From Gammaproteobacteria bacterium (lineage in GTDB: Bacteria > Pseudomonadota > Gammaproteobacteria > Competibacterales > Competibacteraceae): DNA of 60,174 nt. The stretch is taken from assembly GCA_020846135.1 (NCBI GenBank), contig JADLEK010000048.1:1-60174 (forward strand). Reading direction: 5' to 3'. The notes beneath the pieces are model-generated. The model saw only the letters and a list, made by a program, of their open reading frames with translations. It searched no databases and was not told the DNA's origin. Of the stretch, positions 28,246 through 37,694 are shown one piece after another. Every line of letters starts with the position of its first letter. Within the stretch, counting starts at the first letter, position 1. The translations under genes were made by a program, and so were the position numbers.

Positions 28246-29334
28246 CTACAGTTCATCAGTCAGCGCCGCCAGTAGTCGCCGTACTGGCGCGGCCATGCCC
28301 CGGTCATCGAAGCGGCGGCTGTTATACCAGACAAACCGTTCTCCTTCCATCACCACCCCGCCCTGTTCTACGACTTGCGCCGGCGTGGGCGTGATCTCCA
28401 GATGAAAATGGCTGAAGGTGTGCCGGAAAGTCCGCCAGGCCGGTTCAACCCGCACCGTCAATCCCAGCCGCTCCCGGCACCAGTCCGCCACATCGACCTC
28501 CAGCGGACATTCCGGGAGGCTCCACAACCCGCCCCAGATGCCCACCGGCGGACGACGCTCCAGCAAAATCTGCTCACCGGCGGACAATAACAGCATCCGC
28601 ACCGCCCGTACCGGCAATTCCCGGCGCGGTTTGGGCGTCGGCAACTCCAGTTCCCGACCCTCAGCATGGGCAACGCAATCTTTCGCCAACGGACAGACTT
28701 GGCAATGCGGCCGACGCGGCGTACACACCAGCGCACCCAGATCCATGATCGCCTGGGTGTACTCGGCGACCCGTTCTACCGGCGTATAGCGATCCGCCAG
28801 CGCCCACAGTTCGGCTAAAACCTGCGTCTGTCCCGGCCAGCCATCAACGGCGGCGAACCGGACCAACACCCGCTTGACGTTGCCATCCAGAATCGGTTGG
28901 CGTTGCCCGCCGGCCAGCGCCAGAATCGCCCCGGCGGTGGAGCGGCCAATCCCCGGCAATTTCTGCAAGATCGCGCTATCCAGCGGCATGGCGCTACCGT
29001 ACTGGTCGCGCAGCCGTTGCGCGGTCTGGCGTAGATGACGGGCGCGGGCGTAATAGCCCAGCCCCGCCCATAAGCGCAGCACCTCGTCCAGTTCAGCAGC
29101 GGCCAGCGCCGGCAGATCAGGAAACCGCGCCATAAATCGCTGATAATAGGGAATCACGGTCGCGGCCTGGGTCTGCTGCAACATGATCTCGGACACCCAG
29201 ACCCGATACGGGGTCGGGTTCTCCTGCCAAGGCAACTGGGTGCGACCGTGCGCGTCGAACCAGTCCAGGACGCGCCGGGCAAATTCCGCCGGAGTCAACT
29301 GCCGGCTTTCGCTTTTCAAAAGAGGATTGGACAT
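28246..29334 (-). CDS. mutY: Adenine DNA glycosylase MutY
   Basis: MutY removes A mispaired with 8-oxoG. The 362-residue product has the catalytic Glu49 in SEIMLQQTQ, the helix-hairpin-helix LPGIGRSTAGAIL, the catalytic Asp150 in LDGNVKRVL, the 4Fe-4S cysteines C204, C211, C214, C220 and a C-terminal NUDIX-like 8-oxoG recognition domain. Its ATG and the ATG of the divergent SDR gene share the palindrome CATG at 29332–29335, so each gene's 5' control region must lie within the other's coding sequence. No clear ribosome site precedes this ATG; an internal TTG at codon 13 is possible. Confidence 0.96.
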   Translation of the reverse strand: MSNPLLKSESRQLTPAEFARRVLDWFDAHGRTQLPWQENPTPYRVWVSEIMLQQTQAATVIPYYQRFMARFPDLPALAAAELDEVLRLWAGLGYYARARHLRQTAQRLRDQYGSAMPLDSAILQKLPGIGRSTAGAILALAGGQRQPILDGNVKRVLVRFAAVDGWPGQTQVLAELWALADRYTPVERVAEYTQAIMDLGALVCTPRRPHCQVCPLAKDCVAHAEGRELELPTPKPRRELPVRAVRMLLLSAGEQILLERRPPVGIWGGLWSLPECPLEVDVADWCRERLGLTVRVEPAWRTFRHTFSHFHLEITPTPAQVVEQGGVVMEGERFVWYNSRRFDDRGMAAPVRRLLAALTDEL

Positions 29335-30214
29335 GGCTCGGATTCTGATTGCGGGGTGTGGCGATGTAGGCGCAACGCTGGGTCTGGCGCTGAATGCGGC
29401 AGGCCATGCGGTTTGGGGCCTGAAGCGCCATCCTGCTGATTTACCATCGGGTATTGAACCACTGGCCGCCGATCTGACCGATCCGGCGACCTTGAACGCG
29501 CTGCCGCCAGACCTGGACGCTGTGGTTTACAGCGCCGCCGCCGCCGGTTTCAGTGAAGTCGCTTACGAAGCCGCCTACGTCTCTGGCGTTCGCAACCTGC
29601 TGGCGGCGCTCAAACAGGCCGGTCAGCATCCACAGCGGCTGCTGTTCACCTCAAGCACCTCGGTCTATGCCCAGCATCAGGGGGAATGGGTGGACGAGGA
29701 TTCCCCCGCCGAGGCCGAAGGGTTCAGCGGACGCTGCATTCGCCAAGGCGAGCAACTGCTGTGGCACAGCGCCTGGCCAGCGGTGGCGATACGGTTCGGC
29801 GGCATTTACGGCCCCGGACGCACCCGACTGATCGACAGCGTCCGCGAAGGCAGCGCGGTTCGTCCAGACGGTCCACCGCTTTACACCAACCGTATTCACC
29901 GCGACGACTGCGCCCGGGTTCTGGAACATCTGCTGAATCTGCCCGAACCTGAACGGCTCTATCTGGCGGTGGATGATGATCCGGCGCCGCTGGCTGAAGT
30001 GCTGATCTGGCTGGCCGAGCGACTGGGCCTCCCGGAGCCGCTGCTGGCGACGCAACCAGTCATCAAGCCCGGGGCGGAAACCCGCAGCAACCCAGCCTTC
30101 CGGATGCGCGCCAGCAAGCGCTGCAGTAACGCCCGACTCCGGGCCAGCGGTTTTAGCTTCCGCTATCCCGGCTATCGAGACGGCTACGGCGTGTTACTGA
30201 CGGCGAACCGCTAA
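29333..30214 (+). CDS. YeeZ-like NAD(P)-binding SDR protein
   Basis: This 293-residue atypical extended short-chain dehydrogenase/reductase has the Rossmann glycine motif GCGDVG (8–13) and the TSSTSVYAQHQGEWVDEDSPAE segment typical of YeeZ-like proteins. The canonical Tyr-x3-Lys active site is not preserved (SGRCIRQGEQLL follows), so classical dehydrogenase activity is doubtful. Start at ATG 29333 is well supported by AGAGGA at 6–7 bp. A longer frame upstream is antisense to mutY. The stop overlaps the convergent c-di-GMP protein gene by 4 bp. Confidence 0.85.
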   Translation: MARILIAGCGDVGATLGLALNAAGHAVWGLKRHPADLPSGIEPLAADLTDPATLNALPPDLDAVVYSAAAAGFSEVAYEAAYVSGVRNLLAALKQAGQHPQRLLFTSSTSVYAQHQGEWVDEDSPAEAEGFSGRCIRQGEQLLWHSAWPAVAIRFGGIYGPGRTRLIDSVREGSAVRPDGPPLYTNRIHRDDCARVLEHLLNLPEPERLYLAVDDDPAPLAEVLIWLAERLGLPEPLLATQPVIKPGAETRSNPAFRMRASKRCSNARLRASGFSFRYPGYRDGYGVLLTANR

Positions 30215-32619
30215 AACGCCCCGGTCGAGAAGTCGTAGCTCATCTCGCTGAAGGGATGCTGCAGGAAGAAGCCCTGAATCAGATCAATGCCTAGCGACCA
30301 CAGGATCGGCATGGCTTGCACATCCTCGACGCCGCCGACAATGGTGGTTGCGCCCAGCGCATCCAGATTCTGGACCAGTTCCTTGAGTTGCGCCTGCTTC
30401 CTGGCGTCCTTGCCCAGATTATTGACGAAATGCATGTCCAGTTTGACGTAATCCGCACCCAGGTTCTTGAGCAGACCCAGCGAATCGGTACCCCGGCCAA
30501 ACCGGTCCAGACAAAACCCGCAACCCAGCAGCTTGATCCCGCCCAGGAAGCTGAACATGTCACGCAAGCCGCGTTCGGCGCTGGATTCAGCGACTTCGAA
30601 GACGATGCACTGCGCTTCCACCCCGGTTTGCTCCAGGCGCTCGCGCAGCCAGGCGCTGAGTGTTTTGTCCTGCAAGGTCACCGGCAGCACCTTGATAAAC
30701 ACGGTGGTCATCGATTGGCGTTGCCGTAGCAGTTCCAGCGCATGATTGATGACCCAACGATCCAGCGCCAAGCCCATCGGGTGGTTGTAGACCACACCGA
30801 ACACGCTACCCGGCACCAGTTCCTGGCCCTGATCATTGCGCAACCGCAGCAGGACTTCATAGCGTTCGTTAGCATCGCCGCGGATGCTGGCAATGGGCTG
30901 GAAAACCAGCCAGAGCCGCTCGTGGTCGATAATCTCGCGCACTTGATCCAGGACCCGCCCTCGCGACGAGGCTTCACGATCCTGCTTGACTTCAGGTACG
31001 CCTTGCTGGAGGTAAATGCGTTCGCCCTTGGCTTCACGCGCCAGCCCACACGCGGAATCCGCCCGCTGGATCAGCATCAGATGATCATTGACACGATCGG
31101 TCGCTGTCGCCAGGCCAATATTGGTCCGCAACAGCAAAGCCTGCTCCCCAACCTTGTAGAAGCCCGTCTCCAAGGCGTCGCGGATGCGCCGGGCCAGCTT
31201 GAGCAAGGGCTCGCCCTGCAGGTTGGGAGCCATGATGGTAAAGATTGCGTCGCTGAAGCGGGCTGCTGATTGTTCCGCGTTTAGCACCTGCCGCAACCGG
31301 ACCGCCGCCTGCCCGATCACTTCATCGGCAGTCGCGACCCCGACCGAATCGCGAATCGAGCGCAGGTTATCGAGCATGATGAAGATCACGGCCAGCGACT
31401 GTAAGCGCAGCCCGATCGCTTCGATCGCCCGCTCCATCAGGGTCAGGAACCGCCGGCGGTTATACAGGCCGCTAATGGTATCGTTGTCGCTGAGCAGGCT
31501 GAGTTTCACTCGCATGGTTCGCGCCCGGCGCAAGCGCTGCTTAATCTCCCAGCACAGATAGCTGGCGGGAACGGGCTTGGTGAGCAGACTGGCGCCCGGC
31601 GTATCCAGGCTCATCAGGTAATGCGCCATATCGGCTGGAAAGCACAGCAGGATCATTGGCAGAATATCGCAATCCCGGTGCTGCGCGATCGCCTCGGCCA
31701 GATCAGCGCCGCTGACTTCCTTGAGGTCCAGATCGATGATCAGCAGATCAGGCCCGAACCGGTGAATATCCTGTAGGACTTGCAACGGCTGAATCACCAC
31801 TCGCGGCGTGATGCCCTGTTCCTCCATAGCCCCGGCCATTTCCCAGGCCTCGGCGGGCCGGTCGTTGACGATCAGCACCCGGTAGTAGCCCTGCGAGGTT
31901 TGCGGCAACAGCAGTTCCCGCAAGGTACTCACGATCTCATCACTATCCAGGGGCTTACTGAAGTAGGCGCTGCCGCCGGCCCGCACCGTATCCAGTCGCG
32001 CCGCCATATCGTTGCGCTCGGCCAGAAACAGCACTGGCGAGCGTAAGCCCACTTCGGCGCGCAGGGTAGCGATTAGCGCTACCGCCTGGTCCGGCCCCTC
32101 GGGAAAATCCAGATCGACGATGATGGCGCTCGGAATTCGTTCATGCAGGCACTCTTCGGCGTCGGCCAGACTGTTGATGGTCCGCACCCGATAACTGGAG
32201 TCCTGGAGCTTGGCCTGTAATGGCGATTCTGCATCAGGCGCGATCAGAAAAACTTCGGGTTGTGACGCCAGCAGGGGGCGGGTACGGGGTTCATCAGCCA
32301 TACCCGGCGTACTGCTGATCACCAGAATAAAGCGCAGCGCATCGATGTGCGCCATCAACCGTTGCCGGTCGGCTTCACCGATCAATCCGCCGGTGGTGGC
32401 GCAATGTCTGACGTGCTGCTCAAATTGGACGACCAGTTTAAGCAGCCGCTCATCGTCGCTTCCCTTGGCGTTCTGCGCCATATCCTGGGCCAGTCGGGCC
32501 AGCATGGCGAACGATTTGGGATTCCACTTGACGTAGTACAGCTTTTGCCACAAGTCCTCAATCAGCTTCAGGTGATTAACCAGTTTGAGATTCTGGTTAT
32601 CCCGGGGAGCCTGAGCCAC
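30211..32619 (-). CDS. REC-REC-GGDEF-EAL protein with degenerate catalytic motifs
   Basis: The 802-residue protein has an N-terminal helical domain (about 10–95, Hpt-like at best), two receiver domains (about 121–238 and 247–362; Asp in IIVDLDFP and IIDLDL, Lys in YFSKP and LLTKP), a GGDEF-like domain (about 375–535) and an EAL-like domain (about 555–800). The GGDEF site reads FSDAIFT. The EAL site keeps EVLLR and YVKLD, but the metal-binding Asn is replaced (VFIKVLP) and DDFG is DRFG. It is more likely a c-di-GMP- or partner-binding receptor, as in FimX-type proteins, than an enzyme. GTG start with AAGGAGG upstream. Confidence 0.88.
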   Translation of the reverse strand: MAQAPRDNQNLKLVNHLKLIEDLWQKLYYVKWNPKSFAMLARLAQDMAQNAKGSDDERLLKLVVQFEQHVRHCATTGGLIGEADRQRLMAHIDALRFILVISSTPGMADEPRTRPLLASQPEVFLIAPDAESPLQAKLQDSSYRVRTINSLADAEECLHERIPSAIIVDLDFPEGPDQAVALIATLRAEVGLRSPVLFLAERNDMAARLDTVRAGGSAYFSKPLDSDEIVSTLRELLLPQTSQGYYRVLIVNDRPAEAWEMAGAMEEQGITPRVVIQPLQVLQDIHRFGPDLLIIDLDLKEVSGADLAEAIAQHRDCDILPMILLCFPADMAHYLMSLDTPGASLLTKPVPASYLCWEIKQRLRRARTMRVKLSLLSDNDTISGLYNRRRFLTLMERAIEAIGLRLQSLAVIFIMLDNLRSIRDSVGVATADEVIGQAAVRLRQVLNAEQSAARFSDAIFTIMAPNLQGEPLLKLARRIRDALETGFYKVGEQALLLRTNIGLATATDRVNDHLMLIQRADSACGLAREAKGERIYLQQGVPEVKQDREASSRGRVLDQVREIIDHERLWLVFQPIASIRGDANERYEVLLRLRNDQGQELVPGSVFGVVYNHPMGLALDRWVINHALELLRQRQSMTTVFIKVLPVTLQDKTLSAWLRERLEQTGVEAQCIVFEVAESSAERGLRDMFSFLGGIKLLGCGFCLDRFGRGTDSLGLLKNLGADYVKLDMHFVNNLGKDARKQAQLKELVQNLDALGATTIVGGVEDVQAMPILWSLGIDLIQGFFLQHPFSEMSYDFSTGAF

Positions 32620-32631
32620 GGGGGCCTCCTT

Positions 32632-32660
32632 TTAAAAATTTGTCCACGGAAAAACGTGGA
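32632..32660 (-). terminator. Weak terminator-like hairpin after ilvD
   Basis: Minus-strand stem TCCACG / CGTGGA with a six-base loop is followed by CAAATTTTTAAAA. The stem is short, so this is tentative. Confidence 0.4.
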
Positions 32661-32698
32661 AAATACGGAAAGTTCACAAGCTCAAGGCAAAATTCCCT

Positions 32699-34555
32699 TT
32701 AGCCTTTAGCCTTCTCGATCTGACTGATATCGCGCACTGCGCCACGCGCGGCGCTGGTGGTCATGGCGGCGTAGGCCCGCAACGCAGCGGACACCGGACG
32801 TTGCCGACCGTCCGCCTGCCATGCCAGGGTCCCCCGCGCCTGCATCGCTGCCCGCCGCTGACCCAATTCTTCATCGCTGATCGCCAGATGCAGTCGCCGG
32901 TTGGGAATATCGATCTCAATCCGGTCGCCTTCCGCCACCAGGGCAATGACGCCGCCGTCCGCCGCTTCCGGCGATACATGGCCGATGGACAGGCCGGAGG
33001 TGCCGCCGGAGAATCGCCCATCCGTGACCAAGGCGCAGACTTTGCCCAGCCCTTTGGATTTCAGGTAGCTGGTCGGATAGAGCATTTCCTGCATGCCCGG
33101 CCCGCCCCGCGGCCCTTCGTAACGGATCAGCACGACATCGCCTGGCTGAATTCGCCCGCCAATAATCGCCGCAACCGCATCTTCCTGACTTTCAACCACG
33201 CGCGCCGGCCCCTGGAATTGGAGAATGTTCTCGTCAACTCCAGCCGTTTTAACGATGCAACCGTCTTCGGCCAGATTGCCGTACAGCACCGCCAGCCCGC
33301 CGTCCTGCGAGTAGGCATGGGCCTTAGTACGAATGCAGCCGCCGTCCCGATCCAAGTCCAGACTCGGCCAGCGGGTGTCCTGGCTGAATGCTTCCTGGGT
33401 GGGAATGCCGGCGGGTCCGGCGGAATAGCGCAGCCGGGCTTCGTCCCAGGCGGTGGGTCGGGCGATGTCCCAGCGATCCAGCGCCTCGCCCAGGGTTTCA
33501 CTGTGGACGGTGCGAACCTCGCGATGCAGCAATCCGGCCCGATCCAGTTCGCCCAGAATGGCGATCACTCCACCCGCTCGATGCACATCTTCCATGTGGT
33601 AGTTCGGGGTGGCCGGCGCGACCTTGCACAGGTTCGGCACTTGCCGCGACAGCCGGTCAATGTCACGCATGGTGAAATTCACTCCGCCTTCCTCGGCGGT
33701 CGCCAGCAAATGCAGCACGGTGTTGGTCGAGCCGCCCATCGCAATATCCAGGCTGATCGCATTTTCAAACGCGGCAAAACCGGCAATGGACCGCGGTAGG
33801 ATCGAATCGTCGTTGCGTTCATAATAGCGCTTGGCGAGTTCGACAATTCGCTGCCCCGCTTCCAGAAACAGCGCCCGGCGGTCGGCATGAGTCGCCAGCA
33901 GCGACCCGTTGCCGGGCAGGCTCAGACCGAGCGCCTCGGTCAGACAATTCATCGAATTGGCGGTGAACATCCCGGAACAGGACCCGCAGGTTGGACACGC
34001 GGAACGCTCATATTCGGCCACAGTGGCATCATCCATCCGGTCATCGGCGGCAGCGACCATCGCATCGACCAAATCCAGCTTATGCTCCGCCAACCGCGTT
34101 TTGCCAGCTTCCATCGGTCCACCGGAGACGAAAATCGCCGGGATGTTGAGGCGCATGGCTGCCATCAGCATTCCCGGAGTGATCTTGTCGCAATTGGAGA
34201 TGCACACCAGCGCATCGGCGCAATGGGCATTGACCATGTATTCGACCGAGTCGGCAATTAACTCCCGCGAAGGCAGCGAATACAGCATCCCGCCATGACC
34301 CATCGCAATCCCGTCATCGACCGCTATCGTATTAAATTCCTTGGCGATGCCGCCGGCCTGTTCGATCTCCCGCGCCACCAGTTGCCCCAGATCTTTCAGG
34401 TGAACGTGACCGGGCACAAACTGGGTAAAGGAATTGGCAATGGCGATGATCGGCTTGCCGAAGTCGCCATCCTTGACGCCGGTGGCCCGCCACAGGGCGC
34501 GAGCGCCCGCCATGTTGCGGCCGTGGGTGGTGGTGCGGGAACGATAGTCAGGCAT
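32699..34555 (-). CDS. ilvD: Dihydroxy-acid dehydratase
   Basis: IlvD dehydrates the dihydroxy acids to the 2-keto acids of valine and isoleucine, one step after IlvC. The 618-residue product starts [24 protein letters not shown] and has iron–sulfur ligand regions [12 protein letters not shown] and [20 protein letters not shown], plus [21 protein letters not shown] near the C-terminus. ATG at 34555 is preceded by GGAGC at 6 bp; five extra upstream codons are unlikely to be used. It lies alone, 14 kb from the other ilv genes. Confidence 0.98.
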   Translation of the reverse strand: MPDYRSRTTTHGRNMAGARALWRATGVKDGDFGKPIIAIANSFTQFVPGHVHLKDLGQLVAREIEQAGGIAKEFNTIAVDDGIAMGHGGMLYSLPSRELIADSVEYMVNAHCADALVCISNCDKITPGMLMAAMRLNIPAIFVSGGPMEAGKTRLAEHKLDLVDAMVAAADDRMDDATVAEYERSACPTCGSCSGMFTANSMNCLTEALGLSLPGNGSLLATHADRRALFLEAGQRIVELAKRYYERNDDSILPRSIAGFAAFENAISLDIAMGGSTNTVLHLLATAEEGGVNFTMRDIDRLSRQVPNLCKVAPATPNYHMEDVHRAGGVIAILGELDRAGLLHREVRTVHSETLGEALDRWDIARPTAWDEARLRYSAGPAGIPTQEAFSQDTRWPSLDLDRDGGCIRTKAHAYSQDGGLAVLYGNLAEDGCIVKTAGVDENILQFQGPARVVESQEDAVAAIIGGRIQPGDVVLIRYEGPRGGPGMQEMLYPTSYLKSKGLGKVCALVTDGRFSGGTSGLSIGHVSPEAADGGVIALVAEGDRIEIDIPNRRLHLAISDEELGQRRAAMQARGTLAWQADGRQRPVSAALRAYAAMTTSAARGAVRDISQIEKAKG

Positions 34556-34735
34556 AAAGAAGCTCCACAAAGGCTGGAAAACGGGATCGAATGTTCAGGA
34601 AAGACCGCCTAGTTTTCTAAAGATTCTAAGCGAATTTCCGCCGCATGGAGAACCTCGGCGCCTTGGAACGTCATAAGAGTAGACAATTTTGGTCACCTCT
34701 GAAACAGAATTGTTCGGCCGGCGGCTAAAACCGGC

Positions 34736-34769
34736 AAAAAGAAAGGGCGAAACCTTGCGGCTCCGCCCT
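34736..34769 (-). terminator. Terminator after the PII–amtB–PII operon
   Basis: Minus-strand stem AGGGCG / CGCCCT with a 14-base loop is followed by TTCTTTTTG, 34 bp after the last PII gene's stop. Confidence 0.65.
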
Positions 34770-34802
34770 GGATTAATTGCGCCTTGCGGCAAATTTGAAG
34801 AG

Positions 34803-35264
<462 letters not shown>

Positions 35265-36629
35265 TTACAGGTTGTAGCCGCGCTCGTCGTGCAGGGCGAT
35301 GTCCAGACCTTCGGTTTCCTGCTCTTCAGTGACCCGCAAGCCGACCATGACATCGACGATCTTCAGAATCACGAAGCTGAGAATCCCGGAGTAGATCAGG
35401 GTAAACACCACGCCCTTGAACTGGGCGAACAGTTGACCGCCAAGGGTCATCCCTTCCACCAGACCGACGCCACCCATCAGCTTGTCCGCGCACAGCCCGG
35501 CCAGGATCGCGCCAACGATGCCGCCGATGCAGTGGACGCCAAACACATCCAGCGAATCGTCATAGCCCAGCGCCCGCTTGAGCTTGGTCGAGGCCAGGAA
35601 ACACAGTACGCCCGACGCTGCGCCGATCAGCAACGCCCCCATCGGGCCGGCGGTGCCCGACGCCGGGGTGATCGCCACCAGTCCCGCAACCGCGCCGGAA
35701 GCGATGCCGAGTACACTCGGTTTGCCGTGGGTCAGCCATTCTGCGAACATCCACGCCAGCGCCGCCATCGCAGTGGCAATCTGGGTCACCGCCATCGCCA
35801 TACCGGCGGAGCCATTGGCCGCGACCGCGCTGCCGGCATTGAACCCAAACCAGCCGACCCACAACATCGACGCGCCGATCAGGGTGTAGGTCAGGTTATG
35901 CGGCGGCATGGCGACCTGTGGATACCCTTTGCGCTTGCCGAGGACCAGACAGGCGACCAACCCGGCGATACCGGCATTAATATGCACCACGGTACCTCCG
36001 GCAAAATCCAGCACCTTCCAACTATCGCCAATCAGCGAACCTGGGCCGCCCCACACCATGTGGGCGACCGGCAGGTAAACCACCGTAAACCAGATTCCCA
36101 TGAACAGCAGCAGCGCCGAAAATTTCATCCGGTCCGCAAACGCACCGACGATCAGCGCCGGGGTAATGATGGCGAAGGTCATCTGGAACACCATGAACAC
36201 CGTTTCTGGAATGGTCAGCACCAGACTTTCAACCGTGACCCCGCTCAAAAACGCCTTGCCCAGTGCGCCGATGAACGAATTAAGGTTAATCACTCCCGCT
36301 TCCATCCCGGTCGCATCGAACGCCAGGCTGTAGCCGTACAGGGTCCACAACACTGTCACCAGTGCGGTAATCGCAAAGCACTGCATCATCACTGACAGCA
36401 CGTTCTTGGCCCGCACCATGCCCGCGTAGAACAGGGCCAGGCCGGGGATGGTCATGAACAGCACCAGCGCGGTCGAAGTCAGCATCCAGGCGGTGTCGCC
36501 GGAATTCAGCACCGGGACAACGGCAGCCGGCGCGACCGTGGTCGCCGCCTCTTGGGCTAATACCAGGCCCGGAGTCAAAGCCGCCAGCAGCAGACCGCCG
36601 CTTTTCACTACTCGCATCATTCTCATCAT
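35265..36629 (-). CDS. amtB: Ammonium transporter AmtB
   Basis: AmtB is the trimeric ammonium channel of the inner membrane. The 454-residue product has a signal-like first segment (residues about 8–25), then roughly eleven membrane helices. Family motifs include DTAWMLTSTALVLFMTIPGLALFYAGMVR, GGTVVHINAGIAGL with a pore His, GWFGFNAGSA, and DVFGVHCIGGIVGAILAG. AGGAG lies 10 bp before ATG 36629; an upstream extension of 37 residues lacks support. It is flanked on both sides by PII genes, which physically block the channel when nitrogen is plentiful. Confidence 0.97.
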   Translation of the reverse strand: MMRMMRVVKSGGLLLAALTPGLVLAQEAATTVAPAAVVPVLNSGDTAWMLTSTALVLFMTIPGLALFYAGMVRAKNVLSVMMQCFAITALVTVLWTLYGYSLAFDATGMEAGVINLNSFIGALGKAFLSGVTVESLVLTIPETVFMVFQMTFAIITPALIVGAFADRMKFSALLLFMGIWFTVVYLPVAHMVWGGPGSLIGDSWKVLDFAGGTVVHINAGIAGLVACLVLGKRKGYPQVAMPPHNLTYTLIGASMLWVGWFGFNAGSAVAANGSAGMAMAVTQIATAMAALAWMFAEWLTHGKPSVLGIASGAVAGLVAITPASGTAGPMGALLIGAASGVLCFLASTKLKRALGYDDSLDVFGVHCIGGIVGAILAGLCADKLMGGVGLVEGMTLGGQLFAQFKGVVFTLIYSGILSFVILKIVDVMVGLRVTEEQETEGLDIALHDERGYNL

Positions 36630-36663
36630 CAGTGGATTGCTCCTGAAGGGTTGAAAAAATCGT

Positions 36664-37005
<342 letters not shown>

Positions 37006-37107
37006 TCAACATCTCCTGTGGTTCAGAACCCTGCTCTGTGGGGCGATGCGTTTCGCCGGCATTTCGGTAGATTTCAAAGACCGCACTGCCTTATGCTGTT
37101 GAGTAAA

Positions 37108-37123
37108 AGCACAGCGTGTGCCA
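37108..37123 (-). promoter_or_regulatory. Sigma-54 promoter of glnK–amtB
   Basis: On the minus strand, TGGCACACGCTGTGCT matches the sigma-54 consensus TGGCACG-N4-TTGCW at the invariant GG (-24) and GC (-12) with the right spacing. The glnK start lies about 105 bp downstream. Confidence 0.8.
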
Positions 37124-37218
37124 ATGAATTTATACTATTATAAAACAGTATGTTATAATATTTTTTATTCACAGCCCCTGCCAAATTTAGTCTTGGCTGA
37201 ACTCTATGCCCATCGTTA

Positions 37219-37235
37219 TGCGCTGTTTTGGTGCA
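37219..37235. promoter_or_regulatory. NtrC-type enhancer site
   Basis: TGCGCTGTTTTGGTGCA is a near-palindrome matching 12 of 17 positions of the E. coli glnA NtrC site TGCACTAAAATGGTGCA, including the full right half. It sits about 100 bp upstream of the sigma-54 promoter, a typical enhancer distance. Confidence 0.7.
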
Positions 37236-37324
37236 ATACCGCCAACCCGCATAAACCGGAAATTCCCGCTACACTGAATCTCTACTCTCTGAATCTTTAT
37301 CACCTGCACTCTGGAGCAATGACC

Positions 37325-37624
37325 ATGATTGATCCCCCCAATTTTGAAGATCTGACCAAGCGGTTTGTCGAAGCGCTGCCGCCGAGCGTCCGGCAATTTC
37401 AGGTTGAGATGGAAAAGAACCTCTATGCCACCCTGCAAGCGGCGGTCGCCAAGCTGGATTTGGTGACGCGGGAAGAATTTGAAGTGCAGCAGGGCGTACT
37501 GGCCCGCACTCGCGCTAAAGTCGATGAGCTGGAAAAACAGGTTGCCGAACTGGAAGGGAAACCGGCAGGCGGCAAGCGGCGCAAGGCTGCTGATAAAGCC
37601 GCCGAGCCGGAAAGTGGCGACTAA
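37325..37624 (+). CDS. ubiK: UbiK/BMFP family ubiquinone biosynthesis accessory factor
   Basis: UbiK (YqiC) is a small trimeric coiled-coil protein that assists late ubiquinone synthesis by interacting with UbiJ. The 99-residue product begins MIDPPNFEDLTKRFVEALPPSVRQFQVEMEKN and continues into a coiled coil (FEVQQGVLARTRAKVDELEKQVAELE) and a charged Lys/Glu tail. GGAG lies 8 bp before the ATG at 37325 but only 2 bp before the ATG at 37319, which decides the start. The frame upstream of it is not conserved-looking. Confidence 0.92.
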   Translation: MIDPPNFEDLTKRFVEALPPSVRQFQVEMEKNLYATLQAAVAKLDLVTREEFEVQQGVLARTRAKVDELEKQVAELEGKPAGGKRRKAADKAAEPESGD

Positions 37625-37694
37625 TCACTGCACCAAATTAAGGCAAAACGGCTTCACTGCCGCCGCGCCACCGGCTAACCGCCTCAGGACTCGC

